A stretch of DNA of 64,000 nucleotides, taken from the NCBI RefSeq assembly GCF_033115175.1, contig NC_084837.1:89292966-89356965 (forward strand), read 5' to 3'. Source of the DNA: Lepus europaeus (Eukaryota > Chordata > Mammalia > Lagomorpha > Leporidae). Positions 50,991-63,771 of this stretch are shown one piece after another. A model generated the notes under the pieces. The model searched no databases, was not told where the DNA came from, and saw only the letters and a list, made by a program, of their open reading frames with translations. The first letter of the stretch is position 1. Every line of letters begins with the position of its first letter. Made by a program: the position numbers and the translations under genes.

Positions 50991-53883
50991 AGGCACACTC
51001 ACCATCATACGCTGCCTCGTCCCCTCCCTATCCTTGCAGAGTCACATGTGGGAATTTTTATGTTGTTGCTGTTAGATTCTGAATGATTTGTGTAAACACC
51101 TTAGTTATGATAGCTGGGCCATATATTCCTTACAACATATTTTCTTAAGTGTACTGTTTATTTTCATGTTGTAGGAAACTATTGGAGTTGTGATTATATA
51201 ACCTTTAGCCTTAAAAATTCCCAAAGTTTCTTGGGAGCCACTTTTTAGTCTGAAACAGAGTTCCTCTAGTTATTGATGCGCACATGTTTGGATTTCATGA
51301 GCAAATCAAATTTTCATTTTAGGTCAGAGATGGATGTGGGCATTTGGTTTGACCAAATAGAAACATTAATAAATAAAAATTATTTCTTATCTTATTTTGT
51401 TAACAAAGACAATTAGTGGGAGTCACAGGGTAAATCTCAGTTCCTTAAGTGAGTAAGTTTAGCTTCATGTACAACGCACCAGCTGTCCTTGTTTTGTTGT
51501 AGCGTGCTGTGGGTGCAAGAACACCTTTTTATGAATCAGCACCGGTCCATGGACTGTGGTCTGGCTGATCTGTCCTGGTTTTCTCATTAATGAACTATAG
51601 ATGGCAACTTGAGCCCGGTCACTTCCACCCCTAAATTTTTTTTGTTTTACTCTTAAATATTAACATACCAGGAGTGGACTCCACTTCTGATGCAGAGTAC
51701 TTTTGCAACATACTAAGTGAAAATGAAAATATCAGAGAGAGGTGGATTTCCTTTTCCTCCTCTGTCTTGCTGTGGCCCCTTCCATCTCACACCCTTTGTT
51801 AGTGAAGAGCCATGCGCTCAGTCAGCGTTTATAAGGGGAGAAGTTGGGGAGTCCCTGCATGGCTGTGATGTTGGTGCTTATGGCAGGAATTCCTTTGGGA
51901 TCCGGTTTTGCCCTGGAGAGGACCATTTGAATCTAATCTCACAATGCGTTTTGGTTGCTGGTTTCACAATAGCCTGTTACTAAAAACTTGGATTGGTCGT
52001 TATTTTTTAGGTTCAGTTTGGCCCTGAAAATGTTTGATGTCAGGATGTGGCAGAGGGAAGACACTGACAGATGGCCACATTTTTATGGTAAAAACAAAAC
52101 AAAACAGCAGCATAGCTTTTCATTCAGGATTCAGTATATTTGTGGTCATCTTAGTATTTCTTTAAAAGCCATATAGGGGAAAAGCTAAAGTAGAGACGTT
52201 TTAGCTGTTAGTGCTTTAATTATTCTTTTCCATTGATTGCAGAGGTTAAGTGGGTAAGCAGCCTTATGATCTCTAAGGATGAAAGGAAATTTCAAGGTCT
52301 GAGTTGAAACTTGCAATTTCTTCTCCCCTCCTTGAATGCAAGCATTTTCTGGCTTTGAACCAATGCAAGTATTTTTTTTATCAGTAATTTAAATAGATTT
52401 TTGTATTAAACTCTAAAATGTTGCCTTTTTAATTGAAAACTTATCAATTATTTAAATTGCTAGCAGCCTGAGGCTGTTAATTTTATGAGTGCCATAGTAA
52501 AGGCATACGCTGGTTTTGATCCATGTGACACAGGGAATGTGGTATGGTGGTGAGGATTTGTCGTGGCAGTAGGTTGCTGTGTGCTGTTAAATAATAACCA
52601 ATGTATTAAGCCAGACTGTTGTCATACATTAGTACCATTTTATGTAAGTTATTTAGGAGTTGTATTCTTTTCTTCATTAGATATATTTTTAAGAGATAAT
52701 GAGAAGAAAACAAAGCTATAATAAATTGTCTTTTAAGAAAATGTAAAGTAATTTGGTCTCCAAGGAGATATTTAATGTATTGAAAGAATTCAGCAGCCAA
52801 GTGTTATTACAGCACCATTGTGATAGCTCTCTGCATTTGGTTATGAGTTTGTGTTAATCAACAATCTGTTTTTATGGCGTAGTTTCTTCTAAGTTATGTT
52901 CTTAGAATATTCCACTTCTGGGATCATGGCTTTTCCTCTGACACTATTGCATCTTTTTAATTTCTCCATAAAGTATTTTTTTAATTAGAACTTGAAATGC
53001 TTTATTAGAAAAAAAAATGCACACAACCTGCAAATTCTGAAGACTAAATACCTGCTCATTGCTGATTATTTAAAGGACCCTGTTAAATATTCCTTTACTG
53101 TAGTCTGAATTTTTCTGTTGTTCCTGTTTTCCCCTCTCATTTTCTGGAGAGCCTGAGAAAGCAGGTGCCCTTTTCTGCGTGCATCGCTCTGCTCTGTATT
53201 CGCTGTCTGCTGGTGCTGTTGAGGCCCAGTTCAGAGGGGCTCATTCTGATGTTACCCTCTCCTTTCTGGTGACCTTCACTAAGGAGCTCAGCAGTGCCTC
53301 TTGCTTTTGTGAATGGATTCATATTTGTTTCTGCTAAATCCTGTGTCTCGTGGAAGATTCATCACACCTGGTTCTCTGGATACCGAGACGCCTACAGGAG
53401 CCGAGCACCATGTTCACAAGAGTAATTTTCTTCATTTTGCCCATTCTCTCCCTTTATACCGTGTTCCACGTTGCCAGAAGAGTGTGGGCTGAGTTTACTG
53501 CAGTGCCTGCCGGGACGGCGGAGACCTAGTGTTTTAGTGGAGTGTAAGCAGTGCCTCTGGAACGCGGGATTATGCCTTGTGTGTGCCTTGTTGGATATCA
53601 GGGACTAGGAGGGAAAAGTACTGCTTGACTTCTAGAGCACCTTGCAAATTGGGATGCAATTAGTTTTGTTCTAGTGTGTGGAGCTCGGAGATTTCCTGTG
53701 AAGTCCTGTGAGGACTCAGGTGGCGTTGGAGGGGCACCTTAGAGGGCGTGTCCCGCGCTCTCATGGCGCAGAGAAGGATGTTGAGCCCCAGTGAGAGCTC
53801 ATTCAGAGATCACGTGGCTCCTTAGTGGGCGGGCCTGACACAGACTCCCTGTCTCTTTATTCCTTGTTTTAGGAAAGGTGTTT
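50991..53883 (+). other. MAP2K5 intron 3, SINE-free segment
   Basis: Nearly 2.9 kb without a recognised repeat. The part at about 52200-52560 is AT-rich with several TAAT and ATTA cores (tttttaattgaaaactt, caattatttaaattgctagc) and could be regulatory. This is inference from texture only. Confidence 0.4.
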
Positions 53884-53921
53884 TGTTTTTAACTTATTTG
53901 GAAGGCAGAGAAAGAGAGAAG

Positions 53922-53959
<38 letters not shown>

Positions 53960-54180
53960 AACAAAGAATCTCCTACCTCCTACCCACTGGTTCACTCCCC
54001 AAATGCTCACAACAGCCAGAGCTGAGCTAGGCTGATGCCAGGACCCAGAACGCAATGGCTGGCAGGGACCCACATACTTGATCCACTGTTCCCTCCCAGG
54101 GTGTGCATTACTGGGGTGGAGAGTGGAGCGGAGATTTGAACTGCTGCACCAAATACCTTCTCTGAAGGGTTTGTTTTTTC
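53884..54180 (-). repeat. C-SINE, old
   Basis: Diverged antisense copy with (GA)n and tacccactggttcactcccc. Confidence 0.75.
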
Positions 54181-54289
54181 AATACTAGTGTGGCCCTGCT
54201 TGAGACTTTGCGTATGTACCTGCATTGAGCAGGGTGGACAAAGTATTCTGTGGGCTTCTGATGTCTTCAAGATTTTGTCCAGGCTAGAT

Positions 54290-54559
54290 TTTTTATTTTT
54301 TTTTTATTTTATTTTTTTATTTTTGACAGGCAGAGTGGACAGTGAGAGAGAGAGAGAGAGAAAAGGTCTTCCTTTTGCCGTTGGTTCACCCTCCAATGGC
54401 CGCCGCGGTAGCGCTCTGCGGCCGGCGCACTGCGCTATTCCGATGGCAGGAGCCAGGTGCTTCTCCTGGTCTCCCATGGGGTGCAGGGCCCAAGGACTTG
54501 GGCCATCCTCCACTGCACTCCCTGGCCACAGCAGAGAGCTGGCCTGGAAGAGGGGCAAC
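54290..54559 (-). repeat. C-SINE, young type, 5'-truncated
   Basis: T-rich start, gacaggcagagtggacagtg and body up to gaagaggggcaaccg. Target duplications ggctagatttt lie just before and after, so the truncation happened on insertion. Confidence 0.9.
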
Positions 54560-54721
54560 CGGGCTAGATTTTACTGCAAAATTTATTGCTCATTTAGGAG
54601 TTGAATGTTTAACAGCATCAGGGCCTTTACTGTTAGGAAGTTTTCTTTAAAGAGCAAAAAATTGGAAGCTCATTTTCCACGTGGTGCTTTTAAATATGCC
54701 CCCGTATTAATAGTTCATACT

Positions 54722-54995
54722 TTAAAATTTATTTATTTGAAAGGTAGACAAAGAGAGAGCTCCTATCTGATGATTCACTCCCCAAATGGTTGCAGTAGAC
54801 AGGGCTGAGCCAGGCCAAAGCTGGGAACCCAGAGCTCAGTCACTTCTCCTTGTGTGGGTGGAGCTATCACCTGCTACCTCTCAGGGTCCCGTTAGCAGGA
54901 ACCTGGGATCTGAAGAAGAGCTGGGACTCAAAGCCAGGCGCTTAGATATGGGATGCAGATGGTTTAACTGCCAGGCCAAATGCCTGTCCCCCGAG
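54722..54995 (-). repeat. C-SINE, old
   Basis: Diverged antisense copy from aaaatttatttatttgaaag to atgcctgtcccc. 54996-55689 is unclassified apart from a run of about 16 C near 55237-55252. Confidence 0.75.
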
Positions 54996-55689
54996 TTTAC
55001 TTTCCATAAAGCAAAACCGGTTCGGCTTTCGGTTAGTGGTTAGTCCGCTAATGCAATGCAGTTCATCTCCACAACTGATAATGCAGTATATTCCTCAGGC
55101 AGGGTGGAGAAAAGAGCAAGAAAGGGAAACTGAACAAGGAACAAAATGGCTTTGAAAATTATTCAGTTCATTTGCTCAAATGATACACTCAGTTATAAGA
55201 AAAGTTTGTTTTGTTTTTTCATCCTAAAGAATAAGCCTCCCCCCCCCCCCCCAGTGGTGGAGGATTATTTTAACACCCTCCTCTGTGTTGTCCAGGACAT
55301 TTGAATGCCCAAAAAATGGTGATAAAAATGTGGTAGCCCTGCTTTGGGCCCCTGGTGTGAAGTATCTTGGGGTCTGTTCGGTCTCACGGAGCAGGAGTGT
55401 CCTTATATTTGCATCAGAACAGAGTTCATTTGTGGCTCTTGGGAGCAGGTCCCCGGGACTGCTGCAGCCAGAGCCTGGGACCCCCCTGCACTGTCCTGAA
55501 AGTGGCTCCGCTCCCCAGTCAGCCCCATCTCTGGACAGGGCTGACGGAGCCTGTTTGCAAGGGAGTGTCCCATTTGGCCTGCTCTCGCCATGGCCTCATG
55601 GTCCCGTTTTATGTAAGTGGCAGGTTCTTCAAAGCTACTATTTAAATTTCTCCTACTTCAGAAGTAGAGCAGAATTGCCACAGCCTGGA

Positions 55690-56110
55690 AATCAGGTGAA
55701 AGGTCAGCCCCACGGCAGCCGTGGTGATCGCTCTGAAAGCGCTGGCCGAGGGATCCTTCAGGTGCCGGTCCCATTGCTGAGTGCAGATTTAAACTCAGTG
55801 CACAACCCCGTAAACTTAGCCAACTTGAATTCCATCTGCTATTGGCTGCTCAAACTTCTATTAAGACCATCTGGAGCTCCCTAAAGTCCTTTATGTTTTT
55901 TCTAACTGAAACAAACATTGTCATCATTAGACTTGGCCAACTTGCTGTCATTTTCACTTCCAAATCATTAATAAATACTTCTATCCAATAACATTAGCCC
56001 ATCAGCAGGCCCAGAATTGTTCCCTGTTGACCTCTCCGCTGGAAGACTTTTCCCTGTGATGTTCTGTCTCATCATACCTAATCAGTCCGTGACCGTAAGG
56101 GGGCCCTCAG
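55690..56110 (+). mobile_element. Possible CR1/L3 LINE relic
   Basis: The phrases aaatcattaataaatacttc, ggcccagaattgttccctgt and tgacctctccgctggaagac run in the order of the L3/CR1 3' region as I remember it. Preceding gacttggccaacttgctgtc also fits. Confidence 0.5.
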
Positions 56111-57212
56111 TCCAGAGTCATTTCAGGATGAGCCGGTGCGTGGCGTCCTGTCCGCAAGGCAGGGACCGGGAGCTCTGAGGGGGTCGGGGGACCTGCAGTC
56201 AGGTAAGGACGTACAGCTGTTAATCTGGTACTCAAAGCAGACTGGCTTCATATGTTATTTTTGACCACGGGGCCCATTGTGTGCTCTGTGAGCGGCCAGC
56301 ATCAGAGTTTATGAAAAGCCTCTTAATGTAACATCTAAGAAGTAATTGAAAGGGGCTGTAACGGAAGACACATCTGAGCAGTGTTGTAATTGAATTTGTA
56401 GCCATTTGACAGAGTTAGGATTGTTGAGGTCTTCACTGGGAAAACTAATAAATTAACTATGGACTGCAAATAGTTGGTTAGGTTATTGATTATTGCTGTA
56501 ATTACTGACCGAGCTACATATAATGGGGTGTGCTTGCAGTATTGACAAAAGAGGAATTTGAAAATTTTATCATTCCAAGGAACAAGCCAGTTTGTATTCT
56601 CCATGTCAGTGAGATACTGTACCGGTCATGCTGTCAGAAGATATGCTAAGGAGAGACACAGGAGACCGTCTTATTATAAATGATAGGGGAATAATAAATA
56701 AACCCCGTAGGTCCTTTGCATGTCAGGAAGTTGGAGGCTTGGACCAGTGAGAGCAGCCTCTCCATATTTGTTCTTTTCTGTCTCCTCCCCTTAAATTTTG
56801 TGGAGCCCCAGGCAGTGCATGGCAGGGATTTCTTAGACTTTCATGGCATGGACCCTTTTGAAAATCTGAGGAAAATTATTAATTCTTTTCCCAGAAAATT
56901 CACATAATGCAACATTTCACACATATCGGGGGCTTCAAGGATCTAAAGCTTATACAACTCCCAGGTCAGTACCTTTGCTTAAGAGGCGACAAAACACAGA
57001 AGATGTGGGCCCAGCCCTCTATGAGTTTCTCAGTTTCTGGAAGAGAAACAGACACGTTCCCCATAATATCCTTTGGCTTTATTTGTATGATTTATGCTGC
57101 TGTAGTGACTGAGGGAAGGGGAGAGGATACCAAAGACTCAACCTCAGGAAGCCGGTCAGCTGAGTTCTGCCTGTGCTTGGCTCAGCCATCCCATGCTCTT
57201 TTTTCTTTTTTT
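56111..57212 (+). other. MAP2K5 intron 3, candidate regulatory segment
   Basis: No repeat recognised. At 56483-56507 lies a 25-base motif (ttattgattattgctg followed by taattactg) that recurs with one mismatch at 59974-59998. The surrounding 56340-56610 is rich in homeodomain-like cores. Confidence 0.4.
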
Positions 57213-57290
57213 TCTCCCTCCCTCCCTCCCTCCCTCCCCTCCCCTCCCCTCCCCTCCCCTCCCCTCCCCTCCCCTCCCCTCCCCTCCCCT
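57213..57290 (+). repeat. (CCCT)n and (CCCCT)n tract
   Basis: About five ccct units then eleven cccct units, pure pyrimidine on this strand. Confidence 0.95.
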
Positions 57291-57305
57291 CTCTCTTTCT
57301 TTCTT

Positions 57306-57594
57306 TTTTTAGATTTATTTATTTGAAAGCCAGCATTACAGAGAGAGTGAGACAGAGCGAGATCTTCCATCTGCTGGTTCACGCCACAGATGGCTGCAGT
57401 GGCCAGGGCTGGGTCAGGTTGAAGCCAGGTGTCCCACATAGGTGCAGGGGCCTGAGCACTTGGGCCATCTTCCACTGCTTTCCCAGGCTGTTAGCGGGGA
57501 GCTGGATTGGAAGTGTAGCAGCTGGGACTTGAACCGACACACATAAGGGATGTCAATGTCATAGGTGGTGGCTTTACCTGCTAAGGCCGGTCCC
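57306..57594 (-). repeat. C-SINE
   Basis: Antisense copy from ttttagatttatttatttga to ctgctaaggccggtccc. Confidence 0.9.
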
Positions 57595-57739
57595 ATCACA
57601 TTTTCTTGCGTGGTGATTCCTGTGTTGCCCTACTGCTGTGTACATTCTTCCCTGCTGTGTCCTCTTGCTTGGGTGTGGAAGTTTTGTACCCCTGTGCCCA
57701 AAGTCAAGGTTGTTTTTTTTTTTTTTTTTTTCCCAAGTA

Positions 57740-57935
57740 CTTTCTAAGAAGCTTTCCCATAAACCAACTCCTTTAATTTTGATCTTAAAAACTTTGTAAG
57801 GTGAGTGAAGCATATATTTTCCTATTTTTACAGCAGAAGAAACTGAGGCAACAAGCAGTTGCTGCATGCTTTTTAGGAAGCTGCACAGCTGGGACTTAGA
57901 GACTCAGGCCTGAGGTCACTGCCTTGCTGATGGGC
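57740..57935 (+). repeat. MIR relic
   Basis: tcctttaattttgatctta, ttttacagcagaagaaactg, aagctgcacagctgggactt and gactcaggcctgaggtcact. Confidence 0.65.
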
Positions 57936-57959
57936 TCCTGGAGCATGCAGCCCGCCCAC

Positions 57960-58975
57960 CATTCATGCGCGTTTACTGCAGAGCAGTCCTCTGGTCCAGC
58001 ACCGTGCTGGGTGGTGCAGGTGCAGTGAGCATACCCTTCACGTCTTCAGGGCGCTCATGGTCTCATCAGGGAGAGGAGTTCAGAGTAAGAGGACAAGGGA
58101 CACCCTGAGCAGCAGGCACAGTGATCCAGGCACTCCAGGGGCACAGAGGAGTCCCTGTCCTAACCTTGGAGACTGGCAGGGCATCCTGAAGAACGCAGAG
58201 TCCAGGAAGAGGGGCAGAGGGGACGGATGGGGCAGGCTGCTGTGGGCACACAGAGCAGTGTGGTGAGTGGGGAGAGGCCAGGAGGGAGAGCCTGCGATGA
58301 GCCAGGGAAGGGGTCGGGTCATAGCGGGCCTGAGCTCCAGGGAGCAGGACAGTGGCATGGGCAGGGTGTGCATCTCTGGAGGGTGGCTTGGGGGAGAAAA
58401 GCTCCATGGCCTGCAGCCACTTAGGGGGCTGTACCGGGGAGATGCGGTGAGGGCTGTGGGGCTGGCGGGACATGAGCGGATCTGAGAAGTGGGGAGCGTG
58501 TCGATGGAGTCCATCACACCTGGCGCTTGGCTGTCGGGAGAATGGCGGGGGAGACGGTCTGGGTTATTTCCAGAGTCCTGCTGTGGGAATCTGGATCGTG
58601 GAGACAGCATTTCCTGAGGGCGGGACCCCCGGAGTCAGGGCGAGGTGGGAGGAGGAGAGGGGGTTTGGTTTGGTACCTGTTGAATCTGGACACTGCATGA
58701 GCAGTTGGGTGTGTTCCGAATCTTAGGAGAGAAAGCTGGCCTGGAAATAAAGATTCGTGATTCCTCAGCCCCTAATTGGGGTCAACGACTCCTCTGGTAA
58801 TTGAAACCTTTGGAGTGGCCGAGGTGCCTGGAGAGGATATGGGACACTAGGAAGGAAGGTGGTGAACAGTGCAGTGCGAGGCGAGCTGGGGAGAGAAGCG
58901 CCGAGGAAGCTGAGTGAAGTGTTAGGAGAAATTCGAGATGACCCACCTTGCAGCTCTTAGATGGTCAGCATGCAT
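57960..58975 (-). mobile_element. L2 relic, long but diverged
   Basis: Reads in the order of antisense L2: gtccagcaccgtgctgggtg, gcgctcatggtctcatcagg, ctgagcagcaggcacagtg, then purine-rich body and, further on, cgagctggggagagaagcgc. Open frames here are not supported as genes. 58976-59210 is unclassified. Confidence 0.5.
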
Positions 58976-59204
58976 CTTATGTTCCAAATGCATAGACTGG
59001 AGTGAAAGGCATATTTTCCTCTGTTCATTAAAAGCCATTTGTGTTCAGTAATAAACTACTTTATCTGCTCAGTACGGTGATGATAGTCCCAGGTTAGGAT
59101 GCTGGACTTGTGAGAAAGGAAGTGAACAGACGTAGCTGTGGAGCACCTCGCCTGACATGCATATGTGCTCAGTGAGTGACAGGTGTTGCTCTGTTTCCCT
59201 GTCT

Positions 59205-59210
<6 letters not shown>

Positions 59211-59253
<43 letters not shown>
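59211..59253 (+). repeat. (TC)n microsatellite
   Basis: About 21 TC units abutting the tail side of the next SINE. Confidence 0.95.
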
Positions 59254-59254
<1 letters not shown>

Positions 59255-59571
59255 AGATTTATTTATTTATTTGAAAGGTAGAGGTACACAGAGAGGGAGA
59301 GACAAAGAGATCTTTCATCTAATAGTTCACCGCCCAAATGGCTGCAACAACTAGTGCTGTGACAGGCTGAAGTCAAGAGCCAGGAGTTTCTTCCAGGTCT
59401 CCTACGTGGGTGCAGGGACCCAGGGACGTGGGCCATTTTCTGCTGCTTTCTCAGGTGCATCAGCAGGGAGCTGGATCAGAAGTGGAGCAACCGGAACATG
59501 AACCAATGCCCATGTAGGATGCTGGGTCTGCAGACCAGGGATTAACCTGCTGTGACACAGCGCCAGCCCCT
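59254..59571 (-). repeat. C-SINE
   Basis: Antisense copy from aagatttatttatttatttg to gtgacacagcgccagcccc. Confidence 0.9.
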
Positions 59572-60224
59572 GTCTGTCTTAATGGAGAACTTGTGCCTTG
59601 CAAAATGAAACTGTACTGTTTTGGAACTGAAGTTTTTTATATGGCAGATTTCCATGAAGAAAAAAAAATGTAATTGTTGATTGAATTGTGCTGTTCTAAT
59701 TAGAATTAGGTTTGTAACAAGTAGGAACACTGTTTGATAAACTTGCAGACAAAACAAAGCCAAAAATTGTTCTTGTTATCCCCTTGTCGAATGTGGCCCT
59801 GTGTTTCAAATTAATTAGATTTTTGGATAACTATGCTAAACTTTGTCACATCCTTATTAAAATTGTTTAAAGGTTTTGAAGAACATCTCAGAGGGACTCT
59901 GAAACTAATCTGAGTCCGGTACTGGAGATTCCATTAGCAATTGCAAAACTGATTAATCTTTTACGCGGGTAGCTTATTGATTATTGCTGCAATTACTGCA
60001 TGTGCAATGGATTATACAAAGGACGGCTGCAGAAAACACATTTGATAACTGCTGCCGATGTATCCAGTTTGAGCACAACACTTTGTATTTTTCATACACA
60101 ATTATTTTCCATGCTGGAACACTTCTAAGATAGAAAGTGCTATGCTTAATATTGTTTCAATATTAGGAAGTTCACATTTTAATTTCTCAACTAATAATGC
60201 ATTACAGTTTGCAGAGTACCTTCA
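59572..60224 (+). other. MAP2K5 intron 3, candidate regulatory segment
   Basis: No repeat recognised. Holds the second copy of the ttattgattattgctg motif at 59974-59998. Confidence 0.4.
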
Positions 60225-60450
60225 CTAATTGTATTGCTGCAGTTTAATTTCTGAGCCTCCCAGTAGCCTATGTAATAGTCAGGGTAGGTGTTTTTATTCT
60301 GGTTTGAAGGAAACTAGCATTCAATAAGGTTTAATAACTTCCTGATGGCTACACAAGTTAATGAGTGGCAGAAACAGGGTTCAACTCCACTTTAATCAGT
60401 AAATATTTATTGAATGCCTACTATGTGCAAGACTTTGTGTTAGGGTTAAT
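60225..60450. repeat. MIR relic followed by an L2-like end
   Basis: ggtttaataacttcctgatg and gagtggcagaaacagggttc fit MIR; then tatttattgaatgcctacta and tgtgcaagactttgtgttag resemble an antisense L2 end. The following 60451-60756 is unclassified. Confidence 0.6.
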
Positions 60451-60756
60451 CAAAGCCTGGATAGACTGTAGAGATGAAGATAATGAAGTTAATTGGGTAA
60501 CTTCAAGGTAAGGTTCCATTAGCATTATGATGATCACTTTGTTACTTTTTTGGTCCAAAGTATGTGAAATATCTTGATGTACTAAGTTAGGATTTTGTTT
60601 CCTTTTGTTTTTGTTTAGTAGAAGCCTTATCTTTGTCATTACTGCTTATTTTATCACTGTGTAGAACAAAAGAAGAGAGTTTTCTTTTGAAGGGAAGGAT
60701 ATCTTAAAAAGACACAGAAGATCAAGCTTTGTAAACAGCTAGCTTTGTGGATTATT

Positions 60757-61040
60757 TTTTTAAAAAAGATTTATTCATTTGAAAGATTGATGAGAGAGAG
60801 AGAGAGAAATCTACCATTTGCTGTTCAGTCCCCAAATGGCTGTAACAGCCAGGGCTGGGCCAGGCTGAAGCCAGGAGCCAGGAACTCCAGTTCTCCCACG
60901 TTGGTGGCAGGGACTCAAGTACTTGAACCATCATTTACTGCTTATCAGGCTCTTTAGCAGGGAGCTGGATTGGGAGTGGAGTAGCCAGGACTAGAACTGG
61001 CAAGCAGCTGCTTAGCTCACTGTGCCACAACGCCAGTCCC
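60757..61040 (-). repeat. C-SINE, old
   Basis: Antisense copy from aaaaaagatttattcatttg to gccacaacgccagtccc. Confidence 0.85.
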
Positions 61041-63701
61041 ACTTTGTAGTTTGTTGGTTTTCCTGTGAGTCTCCCAGAGTACTCGGCACTGCCCTGAAGG
61101 GAATCCTATAGTACAGTGGCCTCAGCTGCTGGGACTCACACATTGTTGGCAGCTACTAGGCCCTCTCCTCAGAGGCCAGTAATGTGGGCGGACCCACACC
61201 TTGGGTTTGGTTGTGGCGTGTCTTGCGCGTATGTCCTGTCTTATTACGGCTGGGTGAAGTGGGGCAGTGAGCATAGCTTCACTGAAGTCCAGTGCTGGGA
61301 GCTGGCAGGGGTGAGACAGCTTTGTGTTTTACCCTTGTGCCATAGGGAGCATTACACCGTGGCCTGAGCTTCTAAATTTGGGACGTCACTGGCAGTAGCA
61401 TGTCATGGCCCACCCCTTGGGTTTGGTTATAGCGTGTCCTCAGTGGTGCACCACTTTGCCTTGTGGAACACAAAGATTTTCTACTGGCACAAACACAGAC
61501 CAAGACCAGTATGCCAGCAGGAGAAAACATGCTTGGAGTTGGGAGGACTGTGAGAAACCAAACCCAAGCCCAGCTGCTTGCTTTAGACAAACTGGCAAGT
61601 TTCTGGTAATGATATGATAAGCAGGCATAGCATTCCAGTAACTGTGTTAGTCATAGTGCAAAGAGATGTTTCTAGGTTACATCAAAATTCTCCTAGTGCT
61701 TATACAAGTATATATAGTTTGTGAACTGATTTGGCACAGACCTAAAATGAAAGGAAAGCCATTTTTATTTATTTATTTTGTGCAGTAAATAAATAAAGCT
61801 GGAAAACAGGTCAATTTCATGCATGCAAGGTTTTATAGTAGGAAAAAAATACATTGCACCTGTTCTGACCCTTTACATTTGAGGTTATTTGTTTTCAAAC
61901 TTGACCCCAAGCACCAGTTTCAGACAACTCTGTAATTAATTTGTTAGAGAAAGCGTAAGGATATTTTATTTGTTTTGATTTCTGGAACTATGGTGAAGTA
62001 GTCACTGAGATTACTAACCTATTGTACATAGCAGTTAATTAAAGAAAAGCATTAACAATAGGAGAAAATCACCTCTGGTGTTGTCTTGTATCAGTATAAA
62101 CAGGCAGTAATTTTTTTGACAGCCACTGATTGGAAAGTTGCTTGCAGCCTTCCAGAAGCAAGGGGTACATGCTGTGGATCAATAACCGGCAAATTTCCCA
62201 TTAAAAAGAATACCTGAGCAATGTTCCAAATAGCCACTGGCATCTTAATTTTCCATGGAAACCTCAAATACTTGTGTGCTGAGGACAAGTCATTTTCGGA
62301 CAATTTTTCCAGACTACTTGTTAACAGTTATTGCTGTCCCAAAAGGTTGACAGCCGACATGATTGATATTTCATTTACTTGTCATCACTGTTTGAGTAAT
62401 GGCGAGTGCTGTATTTCTGTGGATTTAAGGGACAGAGTCTCCTGAAAGACGTTTGCTGTAGTACGTGTTGCAGAGAGCGTGTGGCCCACGTTTGTGCTGT
62501 ATGCCTGTGAGTGCTCAGGTGCCCAGCAGGAGAGGATCGCCTTCCTCACCGCCTGAGAGTCAGCTACACTTTTTATCAGTCTATAGCTATCAAAAATCTA
62601 TCCCCACTTTACTGTTATTAGGGCCAAGAGCCTCAGACTTGTGATTCCCAAGACGATGTAGAATTTTACAGCTCTTCTTTTTTTCTAAGGGAAAAAAAAT
62701 ACCCCAACTTGATCTTGCAGTCACTTTAATGTACATAAAAGCAATAGGAAATTTATTTGATGACTTCTAAAAGGAAACACGGAGTGACAGATATACTGAT
62801 AATCAAGGAAGAGTTTCCTAGAAGTGTGGTAGTTAAATAAATGCGTGTATTTTTCATATAGAAACAGCAAGGATGAAAGGCGAGTTCTGGGCTTTGCCGG
62901 CCCCTGAATACCCAGCAGCAGAGCTCTCATCGAGAACATCATGTTGTTTGTCAGGCGTTAAGAGCGGCGAGAATGCAGCAGCCCTCTCAAGTTAGGCGGA
63001 CATGAGCTCAGCATTCGGTGTATTAAGGAAAATAGGGCTCAGACCACAGGTCACCTACTGGATGATTTGTGTTTATGAAGGAGAAGTGGGGAAGCTTTAT
63101 TTTTTTGTGGCCAGAATTTTACAGGGAAACCTGTTCTGTGCTAGAATGTGTATAAGACAACAAAGGTAAGTACTTGGTAGTAGGCCACATTCTTCCCTGC
63201 TCATCTTGCCGTCTTTGGATGAGTCCTGTCTTGTTTGCTGGTTGCACAGCCTCTGTGATTGAGATTTCTGTTGTACATTTTCTATGCTAATATGAATATG
63301 TTTGATTAACTGATATTAGGTCCGAGTCAAATGTGAAGCATTTTCATTTTGTTTTGTAAAATCCATGGAAAATGAACAAGAGGCAATTTGAGAAATTTCC
63401 ACTAAAGTGCTTTTTGTGTTGTTTTAAATACATATTATTTTCAAAATATTTCTTAGGTCAAGTACTAATTTAAAGTCACTTTTATTCTTAAAGATAAATG
63501 ACAGTGTAGAGGATAACATATATGGGCTTTAAATCCTGAATGTTTACTCTAGTCATTTTGCCGTGCAGATGGGGGAAGTATTCTCAGGACTGATGTGTGT
63601 GTACGAGCAGTTTACCCAAGCCTTGTGCATGCAACAGCCCCTAAATGTGTGTGCCAGTGTTCATACATTACTGAGTAATCTCTCCTGTAATCTCTTTGCA
63701 G
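61041..63701 (+). other. End of MAP2K5 intron 3
   Basis: No SINE recognised over 2.6 kb. A 12-bp perfect inverted repeat lies at 61764-61775 and 61786-61797. 62040-62420 looks unique and possibly conserved (inference). The acceptor is ctctttgcag at 63701. Confidence 0.5.
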
Positions 63702-63771
63702 TATTATTCCACAGTAATGGAACAGCAAGTAAATGGACAGTTAATAGAGCCTCTGCAGATATTTCCAAGAG
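63702..63771 (+). CDS. MAP2K5: MAP2K5 exon 4
   Basis: A 70-base exon encoding residues 85-107 (begins YYSTVMEQQVNGQLIEPLQ, ends IFPR) and the first base of residue 108. It finishes the PB1 domain. The donor gtaatg is weaker than the other three. The phase-1 end agrees with the human protein continuing with Ala. The linker, kinase domain and C-terminus must lie past 64000, so the gene is partial only because the window stops. Together the four exons carry 322 coding bases with no stop or frameshift. Confidence 0.97.
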
